Positions 27,874-36,684 of a stretch of DNA of 64,000 nucleotides are shown one piece after another. The position numbers and the translations under genes are program-made. Each line of letters opens with the position of its first letter. The first letter of the stretch is position 1. The notes beneath the pieces are model-generated. The model was not told where the DNA came from. It saw only the letters and a program-made list of their open reading frames with translations, and did no database searches. Location: positions 62,001-126,000 of the forward strand of contig JAPLJF010000035.1 of the NCBI GenBank assembly GCA_026388715.1, given 5' to 3'. Source of the DNA: Deltaproteobacteria bacterium. GTDB lineage: Bacteria > Desulfobacterota > Desulfobulbia > Desulfobulbales > Desulfocapsaceae.

Positions 27874-29847
27874 TCACCCGATGATTGATTTTGCCTGTAA
27901 ATCAGATGTATATTCGGGAAGTATCTTCTTGAATATCTCTTTGATTCCGGGCGCATCATAGGATGTTGCCATTCCGGCCAACTCATCAAGAAGCTTTTCC
28001 ATTTCATGCAAGGATTTGCCATTACCACACAGCACCATGATTTTTTCATGCTGGGTAGGGACGATACCTTCACCTTCGGTGATGAGTTCTTCGTAGAGTT
28101 TTTCTCCGGGGCGGAGGCCGGTGCAGGTAATCTTGATGTCGGTTTCCGGCTCAAATCCCATGAGTTGAATGAGATCACGAGCCAGATCGGCTATTTTTAC
28201 AGGGGTTCCCATCTTCAGAAGAAAAATTTCCCCACCGGCACCCATCGCTCCCGCCTGGATGATGAGCTGGGCAGCTTCTTCAATGGACATGAAATAACGG
28301 GTGATATCCGGATGGGTAATGGTTACCGGGCCACCCATTTCAATCTGCCGTTTAAAAAGAGGGATGACGGAACCAGACGAGCCAAGGACATTACCAAAGC
28401 GTACCGCCTGAAAAATAGTATGATGGTTGTCTGAAGCCTGAGAAGAAGCGCTATTGATAAGTGTTTTACCGTAGGCTAACATCAGCAGTTCGGTGATGCG
28501 TTTGGAAGCGCCCATCACGTTAGTGGGCCGAACGGCCTTATCGGTTGAGACCAGAACAAAACGGTGCACCCCGTGGGCAATAGATGCCTCCAGCAGGTAT
28601 TTGGCCGCAAGGATATTGTTGGTCACTGCCTCCCAGGGATTAATTTCAACCAGAGGAACATGTTTGTAGGCAGCGGCATGGAAAACAACCTCCGGTTTAT
28701 ATTGACTGAAAACTTTCTTGAGCAATTCCTTATTCTGGACCTGACCGAGGACAGTAACATAGTTATTAAACGAATATTCATGCTCCATCTCCATCTGGAT
28801 AGAATAGAGATTCTCCTCACCAGAATCAAAAAGGATGAGCCGCTTTGGGTGAAAGCGAAGCAGTTGACGGCACAGTTCTGAGCCGATCGACCCGCCTGCT
28901 CCTGTGACCATCACTGTCTTTCCGGTCACATAGCCACCAATTTTCTCCTGATCAAGTTTGACCTCTTCTCTGCCCAACAGGTCATTATAGGAAATATCAC
29001 GGATGGCCTTAACGGATACGGTGCCATTAATAAGCTCGCCTAGACCAGGCAATACCTTATATGGAAGTCCTGTTTGCTGACACAGACCGACAATACGTTT
29101 CATCTGCTGACCAGTAATAGCAGACACGGCAATTAACAACTCTTCCGCGGCTGCCTGATCGACAAATCTCACCAGATCATCTATACCGCCAAGAATGGGT
29201 ATGCCATGGATCCACATTCCGGTTTTTGTCGGATCATCATCGACAAATCCGACAACTTTATAGGGCAGTAATGGATTGGCCGCGATTTCTCGTACCACCT
29301 GTTCGGCAGCATCCCCGGCCCCAATCAGGAGGAGCCTTTTTTTTCGGACCTGCCGTTCCTGTTGCCGAGAATGATTGTGATGAAACAGACAGCGGATTGA
29401 GACCCGGCTGCCACTGATGAACAATAAGGTAAGAATAGCGTCCATAATGAAGACCGACCGGGAAAATCCCTGGAAACGGTTAACAAATAACATTATGGAG
29501 ACAATGATGGCCGAAGAAAGGAGAACCGCCTTGATTATATTCTGCAGATCGCGCAACCCGGTATAGCGCCACATACCGTTATAAAGCCCCAGCACATAAA
29601 ATACTGGAAGTTTTACACCCAGAATGACAGGTAAGACAAAAAGATAAGAGAGCGGATCATGAGAGTTCCGGAGTGCCTCAAAACGAAGATAGTGAGCCAA
29701 TACATACGCCAGCATGATGAACAATACATCCGTCACCACCATGATCCAAAAATGAACACTCGTGCTTTTTTTCTTGAATCGCAACATATGCTGACTCAGG
29801 AAATATAAATAATAAGACTTGAGTTTATCAAGAGTTCGGGCAGGCAT
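27874..29847 (-). CDS. Membrane nucleoside-diphosphate-sugar 4,6-dehydratase (PglF/CapD family)
   Basis: A 657-residue protein with four N-terminal membrane helices (about 28-150), then a CoA-binding-like Rossmann domain (LLIGAGDAAEQVVREIA near 190). The catalytic SDR domain follows: VMVTGAGGSIGSELCRQLL, FHAAAYKHVPLVEINPWEAV and VSTDKAVRPTNVMGASKR. In this family the usual tyrosine is replaced by methionine (VMGASK), as seen here. It likely makes UDP-4-keto-6-deoxy-GlcNAc for bacillosamine- or FucNAc4N-type sugars. The aminotransferase that would follow is reduced to a remnant, so the product may be used by the DegT enzyme at 2850-3998 or by none. Confidence 0.9.
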   Translation of the reverse strand: MPARTLDKLKSYYLYFLSQHMLRFKKKSTSVHFWIMVVTDVLFIMLAYVLAHYLRFEALRNSHDPLSYLFVLPVILGVKLPVFYVLGLYNGMWRYTGLRDLQNIIKAVLLSSAIIVSIMLFVNRFQGFSRSVFIMDAILTLLFISGSRVSIRCLFHHNHSRQQERQVRKKRLLLIGAGDAAEQVVREIAANPLLPYKVVGFVDDDPTKTGMWIHGIPILGGIDDLVRFVDQAAAEELLIAVSAITGQQMKRIVGLCQQTGLPYKVLPGLGELINGTVSVKAIRDISYNDLLGREEVKLDQEKIGGYVTGKTVMVTGAGGSIGSELCRQLLRFHPKRLILFDSGEENLYSIQMEMEHEYSFNNYVTVLGQVQNKELLKKVFSQYKPEVVFHAAAYKHVPLVEINPWEAVTNNILAAKYLLEASIAHGVHRFVLVSTDKAVRPTNVMGASKRITELLMLAYGKTLINSASSQASDNHHTIFQAVRFGNVLGSSGSVIPLFKRQIEMGGPVTITHPDITRYFMSIEEAAQLIIQAGAMGAGGEIFLLKMGTPVKIADLARDLIQLMGFEPETDIKITCTGLRPGEKLYEELITEGEGIVPTQHEKIMVLCGNGKSLHEMEKLLDELAGMATSYDAPGIKEIFKKILPEYTSDLQAKSIIG

Positions 29848-29946
29848 GGAATATTACTCCCTCTATTAAAACGAAAAACCGCAACTATCTACATTGGGTG
29901 TTCATGTAACCATCCCAATAGTGTCGATCCTAATGGTCTCGCAGGT

Positions 29947-31566
29947 TCACTGATCAAAGCTGTAGTTCATTTTCTTCACAAGTAATTTTCCATGATCAGC
30001 GACGAGCAGGAAATCAATTTTACCGCGACCATGAACGACTTCGGCATTCTGGTACACCAGATCGATTTTAAACCTGGCTTTGAGGGTGATCTGCCCTTTT
30101 GGGGATTCCTCCCATTTCAGCGTTGAAATCCGCAGCCCAATAGTTTTTGTGGATTCGAACAGATTTGCATACGTGCCAACGAGTTCTGTAATCAGTTTAC
30201 CGTTTTCTGTGGCATCAGATTCAAAAAACCCAGTGAATTCCTTAAGGTTTTTTTCACCGTAGGCTCGGCAATATTCTAACAAAAATGAATCGATGCGCTG
30301 TTGCACGTCAGGTCCAGAACGAGAATCCTCTTTGGGAATTTCTTGCACCCGAGGTGGTTCAACAACAGGTTGGACCGCAATTTCTTGTTTCACGGCATCC
30401 TTTATTGGCGCAGCGCTTATCTGTTTATCCTGCCGGGCGACATGCTTTACCGCTGGTTGACGAAGTTCAGTAGAATCCTCTTTCTTGATATCTGGTACGA
30501 TGGTGTTTTTCGTTGTTTGAACCGTATTCTTCTTTGCGTCTCCAGCTTCATGCATTGTTTTACCCTTGGCTTTTTCCGCCTTGGTTTCAACAGAATGCAG
30601 CTCTGTCGTCTTTTTTACTTTTTCAGCAGGTTTCGTCTTCGGGGAATCAACTTCAGATAGAGAAGGTATTGCCTGTACCACCTCTTGCGGAGGAATAGCA
30701 ACCGTCTTCTCCTGTTCTGCAGGAATACTCGCCTTGACAGCTTTTAGCTCGGGAGATTCAACGCTCTCTGCTCTTTTAGCATGGTCAGCTTCTGATTCTT
30801 TTTGTCTGGCGGCCTGCTCGGCCTTTTCCCTTGTTTCGGTAATCTTCATCTTTTCGGCAAAGGTCATTGCCACAACAGGAGGAGCAACCCGAGATTTTTT
30901 TGCCGTAGGCACAAACGCGGCTCCGTTATGCTGAAGCGTCGAGACCATCACTTTTTGGGAATATATCTGAGCAATCAGACCGCAGGAGAGAACTGATCCC
31001 AGGACCAGGACTAAAATCCACACCATTGATTTTTTGTTTACCCTGCCCGGAACGCTTTCTGTCTTTCCATAACGCCAGAAATGCGCTGTGCCGGCCGATA
31101 TTTCATCGACAGATTCCTGTCTTTTGCTGGTGGTGATGGTATGGTAGGCCTTGTTAATCCGGATAAATTGTTCCGTTGTATCTCGGCCTGCGTTACCGGC
31201 AGTATCCGGATGATACTGGACAGTCAATTTGCGGTATGCCTGTTTGACTTCAGCTAAACTGGCAGAAGAGGGAAGGCCAAGGATCCCATAATTATCGTCC
31301 TGTTTATCATCCGACTGAAAAATCTGAAGGATCTGACCAGCTTCCTGGAGAAACCAGCCATATTGAACGCCATATTTGCCACACTCTTTTTGTACCCATT
31401 CTCTAATCTCTTCACTCCCATCCCGGCAGAGGGTCAGGATTTTTTTACAAGATGAAAGCATGCCGCCATTATCAGCGACAAAGGCAATGGTATTCTCTGT
31501 AGAATAATCCCGCGAGAGCTGTTTCAGCAATCGAGATATATTATCCGCATCTATCGTTGCAATCAT
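29947..31566 (-). CDS. Membrane J-domain protein with C-terminal NTF2-like domain
   Basis: The 539-residue protein combines parts not usually seen together. A J-domain lies at about 92-145 with the HPD signature at 119-121 (YGILGLPSSASL, QAYRKLTVQYHPD). A single membrane helix follows at about 181-202. A long Lys/Glu/Ala-rich linker at 215-420 is probably disordered or coiled. At 425-539 is an NTF2/SnoaL-like domain (FLLEYCRAYGEKNLKEFTGFF). Residues 1-90 form an unassigned domain. The J-domain would face the cytoplasm and could recruit DnaK, while the linker and NTF2-like domain lie in the periplasm. The start overlaps the preceding gene as ATGA, placing it firmly in the export operon. Confidence 0.8.
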   Translation of the reverse strand: MIATIDADNISRLLKQLSRDYSTENTIAFVADNGGMLSSCKKILTLCRDGSEEIREWVQKECGKYGVQYGWFLQEAGQILQIFQSDDKQDDNYGILGLPSSASLAEVKQAYRKLTVQYHPDTAGNAGRDTTEQFIRINKAYHTITTSKRQESVDEISAGTAHFWRYGKTESVPGRVNKKSMVWILVLVLGSVLSCGLIAQIYSQKVMVSTLQHNGAAFVPTAKKSRVAPPVVAMTFAEKMKITETREKAEQAARQKESEADHAKRAESVESPELKAVKASIPAEQEKTVAIPPQEVVQAIPSLSEVDSPKTKPAEKVKKTTELHSVETKAEKAKGKTMHEAGDAKKNTVQTTKNTIVPDIKKEDSTELRQPAVKHVARQDKQISAAPIKDAVKQEIAVQPVVEPPRVQEIPKEDSRSGPDVQQRIDSFLLEYCRAYGEKNLKEFTGFFESDATENGKLITELVGTYANLFESTKTIGLRISTLKWEESPKGQITLKARFKIDLVYQNAEVVHGRGKIDFLLVADHGKLLVKKMNYSFDQ

Positions 31567-32879
31567 GGGTTATTAGTGCCTGAAAAAGAATATATCGCCC
31601 CTGAGTCACGTATCTGCAGATCGTGAAGCAAAAGTTTCGTGTCTGAAGAAGACTCTATCTCTCCGGTGTTGTGTATCTCCAGATCACGAAGCCAGAGATC
31701 ACCGGCCAGGAGATTATCGAGATGCTTACTGGGATCTCGTCGCACTCGCACCTGCACGGCTTCACAATCTTCAGAAACATTGAAAGAAAGAGTAAAAGGG
31801 GTCCAGGGTTGGCTCTTGGCCATAATCTCAGTTTTGGCCGGGGGAATATTGCATTTATAACCCACTACTTCCAGATAAGGACGTTGATCCGTAGTCAATT
31901 TTTCCGTCTTCAGCCAACCGGTAAGGCTGTATTTTCTGGCGGATGCAAGTGGTACGATTTGTGATAAATGAGTGAATGCAATATTCTCAGTTCCTGAAAA
32001 ATGGAGACGCATAGCCTGAGACTTCTCTTTTCCCTTGCCACTTTCAATACGCCATGTGCTCCCCTTGGGCTTCTCCACTCGCCAGCCAAAGGCTGTGTTC
32101 ATTGGCTCGTCCTGAAAACTGCCATCATAAAGCAGGGACTGGCTATTAAAATATTTTTTCCAGATTGTAGCGGCTATGTCTATTCTTTTATTCAATATCA
32201 GGGCGTTCAGGAACGTGAGCACATCCTTTTTATTAGCTTCCACTCCCATTTTTTCTATATATGGCCAGAACGCCAGCGCTGTATCAATCTGTGTGGTTTG
32301 TGCCGCATAATTAAATAGATACAGCACATTCTGTGTACCCATCCGGCTCAGGAGCTCCTGCGGATCGTCCCAGATGGAGAAAGCCATTTTCAGGGCGCTC
32401 TGTCTTGATTTCCCCGGTATCTTTTCTATAACGTAAGAAAGATCACGGGACAGAATATCAAGCCTGCCCAACTGATAGGCGAGCAGAGCCTTGTCCCAAC
32501 GCCAGCGACTGATATCCGCGCTGAGTTGATCCACATACTCCAGAATAGCCTGGCTCTCGGGTTTTCTGCCCTGATCATTGCGCAACTCTGCCAGCCCCAG
32601 CCAGGCAGGGATGAATAAAGGGTTTTGCACCAGGGCCCGCTTGAACAACCCTTCCGCCTTGGCCATCTCACCTTCGAGCAGATGAAAACGTTTTGCATGC
32701 CAGGTGAGCAGAGAAGAGCTGTACAGAGACCCAAGCATGGCAGCAGAACCGCTGGTGCCGCTATATGCGGTTTGCTCCTGCCGGGAGATGAATAACTGCA
32801 ACACCGCCAGGCCGAGTAAAAAAAGAAAACAGACGATGCGGAAAGTCCAGTGATATGTATATGATGAAAATCCAGCCAC
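31563..32879 (-). CDS. Membrane-anchored TPR protein with carbohydrate-binding-like C-terminus
   Basis: A 438-residue protein with one N-terminal membrane helix (about 10-28) and a periplasmic body. TPR-like repeats are visible at about 60-130 (MAKAEGLFKRALVQNPLFI, then AWLGLAELRNDQGRKPESQA). From about 255 on there is a beta-rich module (FGWRVEKPKGSTWRIESG, LASARKYSLTGWLKTEKL) resembling carbohydrate-binding modules. Start is GTG at 32879, two bases after the Wzc stop. Such proteins accompany O-antigen-ligase-type exopolysaccharide systems; a scaffold for polymerisation or export is plausible but unproven. Confidence 0.75.
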   Translation of the reverse strand: MAGFSSYTYHWTFRIVCFLFLLGLAVLQLFISRQEQTAYSGTSGSAAMLGSLYSSSLLTWHAKRFHLLEGEMAKAEGLFKRALVQNPLFIPAWLGLAELRNDQGRKPESQAILEYVDQLSADISRWRWDKALLAYQLGRLDILSRDLSYVIEKIPGKSRQSALKMAFSIWDDPQELLSRMGTQNVLYLFNYAAQTTQIDTALAFWPYIEKMGVEANKKDVLTFLNALILNKRIDIAATIWKKYFNSQSLLYDGSFQDEPMNTAFGWRVEKPKGSTWRIESGKGKEKSQAMRLHFSGTENIAFTHLSQIVPLASARKYSLTGWLKTEKLTTDQRPYLEVVGYKCNIPPAKTEIMAKSQPWTPFTLSFNVSEDCEAVQVRVRRDPSKHLDNLLAGDLWLRDLEIHNTGEIESSSDTKLLLHDLQIRDSGAIYSFSGTNNP

Positions 32880-32881
32880 GT

Positions 32882-35170
32882 TTATCCGGCATTCTCCTCG
32901 CCATATTTATAATTATAGGCGTAATATTTATAACTGCCGTATGAGGTGAAGCCCTTCTTTCTTCCCGACTTATTGATGATGGCTCCAAGAATACGACCAC
33001 CGACATTGACGACGGCTTTTCTGAAATGCTTGACACCTTCGCGAGGCGTTTCTCCCTCAACAGTAACGAGAATAACACCATCGACCATATGAGACAGGAC
33101 AAGGATCTCCGCAAAACCTTGATACGGCGGGCCATCAAGGATGACACGATCATAGCGCCCTGAGACGACAGCCAGCAATTGGCGCATACGTTTAGAGCTC
33201 AACAGTTCTGCCGGATTAGGAGGCAAAGGCCCACTGGCGATAAAATCGAGGCCAGGAAACTCAGTCTTCATGATCACATCACTGAGTTGGGCCATACCAC
33301 TCAACACACTGCTCAACCCCATTTTTTTTCTCGATGTTTCAAAAATTTTATGCAGGCTTGGCTTTCGCAAATCCACGTCGATAATCAAACACTTTTCCTC
33401 CTCTGCCAGATAAGAAAAAGCGGCATTCGTCGCCAGTGAACTCTTACCGGCTTCAGGCAGAATACTGGTCAGAAGAATAGTTTTGGGTGGATTGTCAGCA
33501 ACAGACAGCCGCACGGAAGTCATGGTTGTCCGAAAGGCCTCAGCGACCGGAGATCGCGGGTCATTAAAGAATTTCATGGCCATTTTACCTCGATTATCAA
33601 CACCTTCCTTATCAAAGGGAATAAGGCCAAGGACGGGGATATGAAAACGGTCAACCAACTCGTCCGGATTTTTTATGGTGTTATCAAAAGCTTCGAGAGT
33701 AAAGGCAGTTCCTGTTCCCAACATCAGACCAAGGACAAGAGCCAGCAGCAGATTCTTGGCCACTTTCGGTTTAAAAGGAAAAAGGGGTACAGTCGCTCGA
33801 TCAATGATCTGAATGTTGGTGACCGCGGCGCCGACCGTTGCCTCGATTTCCTTGGAGCGCTGCAGGAGGCTCTGGTAGATGGATTTGTTTGTTTCTACTT
33901 CCCGCTCCAGAATTTTATATTGCGTAGATTTTTCTCCTAATTCCAGAGCTTTATTTTTTTGCGCTTCAGCGTTTGTTTGAAGATATTGTTCTGTTTTTAA
34001 GGCTGTTTCATAGTTGTTTTTGATGGAGTTGATGATCTGTTGTTTTTCCGTATTGATCCGCGCCGCGATCTCTCCCATTTTCGCCTGCAACTGCTGCAGT
34101 TTAGGGTAGCCCGGCTTAAAGGTAACACTCAAATCCTTGTATTCTGCCTCGAGCGTCGAATATTGAGTTTTCAAACTCTGGATGAGTACATTATTGACCA
34201 CCTGATCCAGCGATTTATCGTCAAGCAGCATGTTTTGTTTATACATGGCCTCTTTGGCAATTCTATCGGAAGAGGCCTTGGCCAATGCGGCGTTCACTTC
34301 CTCCAACTGCTTCATCACCAGATTATGTTCCGGGTTTAAATCAACGATACCTATCTTCCTGGCGAATTCGTTGAGTTGCAGTTCGGATTCCTCAAGCTTG
34401 ATCTGCGCTCCTCTAATCTGCTTCTCCAAGAACTGACTGGCGGTCTTGGATGCATCCAGATTGCTGTCCATATGCATCTGGATAAATTCATCCATGGCGG
34501 CATTGGTAACGCTGGCGGCCAGGGCCGAGTCAGGAGATTCAAAAGTGACGTCAATCAACTCGCTGTTTTTTACCGGCGACACATTGAATCTTGCCTGAAA
34601 TGCCTTAAGGACATTATAAGCCAAAAGCTGATTTTGAGCATCTTCATTCAAGACACTGATCTGGTCTTGTTCCTGATCTGCACGGATAAAATTTTTGATG
34701 GAAGCGAACAGGGATTTTGACTGGTTCTTCTTTTTCGGGTCCACTGCCTGAGTATTAAATTTATTCATCAGATCAAGCTTCTCAATAACCCTGTTTGCCA
34801 ACTGATTACTTTGCAGGAGATTCACCTGGGTTTGCTGGAATTCCTTGGTCTGCAAGGCATTGGGATCCAGAGTGTCAAATTTAGTCACTGTTGAACTCTG
34901 GGCGGAAGCCCTTATCGTCCCTTTCGCCTTAAACTGCGGAGTTGCCAGAAAGCTATACAGGGCGACCAGAACAAAGACTATCAAGGACACTGATAGTACT
35001 GCTGTTTTTCGGCGAATCAGGGTATCCAGATAATCCCGGAGGTCAATTTCATCCTGAAGTTCAGGGACAAGCTCCCGCACCTCAACACTGGGAAGATTTT
35101 TCTGTGCTTCGTCCCGTATTACCAGGCTGTTATCTGCTTCCGAAAATTTTTCGTCTTTATTGTCTCTCAT
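32882..35170 (-). CDS. Polysaccharide co-polymerase and tyrosine autokinase (Wzc-like)
   Basis: A 762-residue PCP-2a protein controlling polymer length and export. The Wzz domain with first membrane helix is at about 40-85 (DYLDTLIRRKTAVLSVSLIV), followed by long periplasmic coiled coils (200-420), a GNVR-type motif near 430 and a second helix about 460-480. The cytoplasmic BY-kinase has a Walker A region LPEAGKSSLATNAA, Walker A' CLIIDVDLRKPSLH and Walker B VILDGPP. A tyrosine cluster at the extreme C-terminus (SYGSYKYYAYNYKYG) is the autophosphorylation site. Wza and the cognate phosphatase are encoded just upstream. Confidence 0.93.
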   Translation of the reverse strand: MRDNKDEKFSEADNSLVIRDEAQKNLPSVEVRELVPELQDEIDLRDYLDTLIRRKTAVLSVSLIVFVLVALYSFLATPQFKAKGTIRASAQSSTVTKFDTLDPNALQTKEFQQTQVNLLQSNQLANRVIEKLDLMNKFNTQAVDPKKKNQSKSLFASIKNFIRADQEQDQISVLNEDAQNQLLAYNVLKAFQARFNVSPVKNSELIDVTFESPDSALAASVTNAAMDEFIQMHMDSNLDASKTASQFLEKQIRGAQIKLEESELQLNEFARKIGIVDLNPEHNLVMKQLEEVNAALAKASSDRIAKEAMYKQNMLLDDKSLDQVVNNVLIQSLKTQYSTLEAEYKDLSVTFKPGYPKLQQLQAKMGEIAARINTEKQQIINSIKNNYETALKTEQYLQTNAEAQKNKALELGEKSTQYKILEREVETNKSIYQSLLQRSKEIEATVGAAVTNIQIIDRATVPLFPFKPKVAKNLLLALVLGLMLGTGTAFTLEAFDNTIKNPDELVDRFHIPVLGLIPFDKEGVDNRGKMAMKFFNDPRSPVAEAFRTTMTSVRLSVADNPPKTILLTSILPEAGKSSLATNAAFSYLAEEEKCLIIDVDLRKPSLHKIFETSRKKMGLSSVLSGMAQLSDVIMKTEFPGLDFIASGPLPPNPAELLSSKRMRQLLAVVSGRYDRVILDGPPYQGFAEILVLSHMVDGVILVTVEGETPREGVKHFRKAVVNVGGRILGAIINKSGRKKGFTSYGSYKYYAYNYKYGEENAG

Positions 35171-35226
35171 TTTATTTTTCTGTTTTGATATTTATTGTTC
35201 AAAATTCACAACGTTAAGATTGTTTT

Positions 35227-35304
35227 CTCCCGCAGAGGCGCAGAGACGCTGAGAAAAACATTTTTTGTCTTTCTCCGCGCCTCTGCGCCTCTGCGCGAGT
35301 TCAG
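35227..35304. repeat. CGCAGAG palindromic repeat, copy B
   Basis: A complete copy with left arm CCCGCAGAGGCGCAGAGACG, a central GAGAAAAACATTTTTTG and right arm CGCGCCTCTGCGCCTCTGCG forming an imperfect hairpin. It fills the gap between the phosphatase gene and wzc. Confidence 0.8.
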
Positions 35305-35323
35305 TTTTTATGCTGAAGAGTTC

Positions 35324-36055
35324 TCACTCTTTTTCCGCAAGTAGTTGAGCAGGATTAATACAGCACAGTTGTTCGAGTACATCTATACCGAGAATTATTC
35401 CCAATTGCGACCATTCCTCTCCAGTTGGGGGTCGGCGTGAGTTTACCCCATGGGCATCAGAGGCCAGATAATGGACACAATTACTTTCAATGAATTGCAA
35501 CCCGACATGTTTACTTTCTGCACCAAATTTACCAAGTAAGCTACCAGTATTAATCTGGATTTTGAGCCCTTGCCTGACAAGTTGGTCGATGGGATTTCTC
35601 ATTTCCCGAAGTCCGGGTATTCTTTCCGGATGGGCCAGAATAATCTTCCGACCTTGTTCCAGAAGTTGGTCAAGACAATGAAAAAGAGCCTCCGCAGAAT
35701 CAGTAAAGGATGGCTCGAGTAAATAATGAAAACTGGTGCCCAGGGGTAGAAAAGTTTGAGTCTCCAGATGTTCCTGTAATTTTTTGTGATACGCAATTTC
35801 CATACCTGGAAATATTGCCAAAGGAATACTGTTTCTTTGCAGATACCCCTGTAACTCGGCAATTTTCTCAAGGATAAGCTGGCTGGAAGCTGCCCAGGCA
35901 GTGCCAGGGATATAATGCGAAGTGGCAATTACCTGCGTAATACCCATATCAGTATAGCATCTGGCCAGAGCCGCGCTTTCTTCCAGGTTTTGGGGTCCAT
36001 CATCAATACCCGGCAGGATATGGGTGTGGATATCTATAAAATCAGACAGAGACAT
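35324..36055 (-). CDS. CpsB/CapC-type tyrosine-protein phosphatase (PHP fold)
   Basis: The 243-residue protein is a manganese-dependent PHP phosphatase of the CpsB/CapC/YwqE family. Metal ligands are visible in FIDIHTHILPGIDDGP (7-22), FPGMEIAYH near 90, LAHPERIPG near 140 and YLASDAHGVNSRRPP near 195. It would dephosphorylate the C-terminal tyrosines of the adjacent Wzc kinase, the cycle needed for polymer export. Length is normal for the family. The gene sits between two copies of the dispersed repeat (B and C). Confidence 0.92.
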   Translation of the reverse strand: MSLSDFIDIHTHILPGIDDGPQNLEESAALARCYTDMGITQVIATSHYIPGTAWAASSQLILEKIAELQGYLQRNSIPLAIFPGMEIAYHKKLQEHLETQTFLPLGTSFHYLLEPSFTDSAEALFHCLDQLLEQGRKIILAHPERIPGLREMRNPIDQLVRQGLKIQINTGSLLGKFGAESKHVGLQFIESNCVHYLASDAHGVNSRRPPTGEEWSQLGIILGIDVLEQLCCINPAQLLAEKE

Positions 36056-36108
36056 AGAGCGTATTTTAATAATTATTCAGCATAAAGAGTAATTTCATGA
36101 CATTTTTT

Positions 36109-36198
36109 TCTCCCGCAGAGGCGCTGAGACGCTGAGAAAAACCTTTTTAGTTTTTTGTATTTCTCTGCGACTCTCCGTCTCCGCGCGAGATCAGTCTT
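36109..36198. repeat. CGCAGAG palindromic repeat, copy C
   Basis: A complete copy flanking the GxxExxY gene on its 3' side. It is nearly identical to copy D, including the interior CCTTTTTAGTTTTTTGTAT. It extends into the last codons of the GxxExxY gene, supplying GAAGACTGA, the same bases that end the polymerase gene in copy D. Confidence 0.82.
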
Positions 36199-36574
36199 CA
36201 AGGCCGTTAACACACCGGGTAATCCCGGATTTCATCAAGGCATCGCCGAAATTCAAGAGGTACCCGAGTTTACATCCCGTCAGCCGCAGGTACGTCTGAA
36301 CTTGCTTCTTGTGGGCCGGCGTCACCCGTTCTACAGACTTCAATTCCAGGATAACCTTACCATCGACGATGATATCTGCCTTGAACCCTTCGTCGAACCT
36401 GATGCCCTTGTACTCGATCGGCACGGAGACCTGCCGCTCAACCTTCAGCCCTCTATCCTGCAACTCCCTGACCAGAACAATCTCGTAAACCGTCTCGAGA
36501 AGCCCGGGACCAAGCTCCCGATGAACAGCAATGACCGACTCGATCACGATTGTTCCTATCTCATTTTCCGTCAT
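36191..36574 (-). CDS. GxxExxY family protein (PD-(D/E)xK-like)
   Basis: A 127-residue member of the GxxExxY family. The defining motif is in ELGPGLLETVYE (G-L-L-E-T-V-Y, about 22-32). A nuclease-like core follows with D and E-x-K spaced as in PD-(D/E)xK enzymes (KADIIVDGKVILELKSVE). ERVTPAHKKQVQTYLRLTG and LLNFG complete the family pattern. Biological function is unknown. The gene interrupts the phosphatase-polymerase-wza run and is bracketed by two near-identical direct repeats (copies C and D), one of which overlaps its stop codon, so it looks like a mobile or recombining cassette. Confidence 0.88.
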   Translation of the reverse strand: MTENEIGTIVIESVIAVHRELGPGLLETVYEIVLVRELQDRGLKVERQVSVPIEYKGIRFDEGFKADIIVDGKVILELKSVERVTPAHKKQVQTYLRLTGCKLGYLLNFGDALMKSGITRCVNGLED

Positions 36575-36599
36575 TCTCTGGGCATGTCCAGTTATATTT

Positions 36600-36684
36600 T
36601 TATCTCCCGCAGAGACGCTGAGAAAAACCTTTTTAGTTTTTTGTATTTCTCTGCGGCTCTGCGGCTCTGCGCGAGATCAGTCTT
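36600..36684. repeat. CGCAGAG palindromic repeat, copy D
   Basis: A complete copy in the same orientation as copy C and almost identical, lacking about eight bases in the left arm. Its right end overlaps the last codons of the polymerase gene (GAAGAC-TGA). Confidence 0.82.

Noticed and set aside
27693-28178. 161-codon minus-strand frame overlapping the 3' end of the PglF-like gene
   Set aside because: It is an alternative frame of the conserved dehydratase C-terminus; its composition (Ser/Pro/Lys-rich, no domain) is typical of a shadow. Only the separate aminotransferase remnant next to it is real.
35227-36684. CRISPR array
   Set aside because: The repeated units (copies B, C, D) are unequally spaced around whole genes, palindromic and variable; there are no regular spacers or cas genes.
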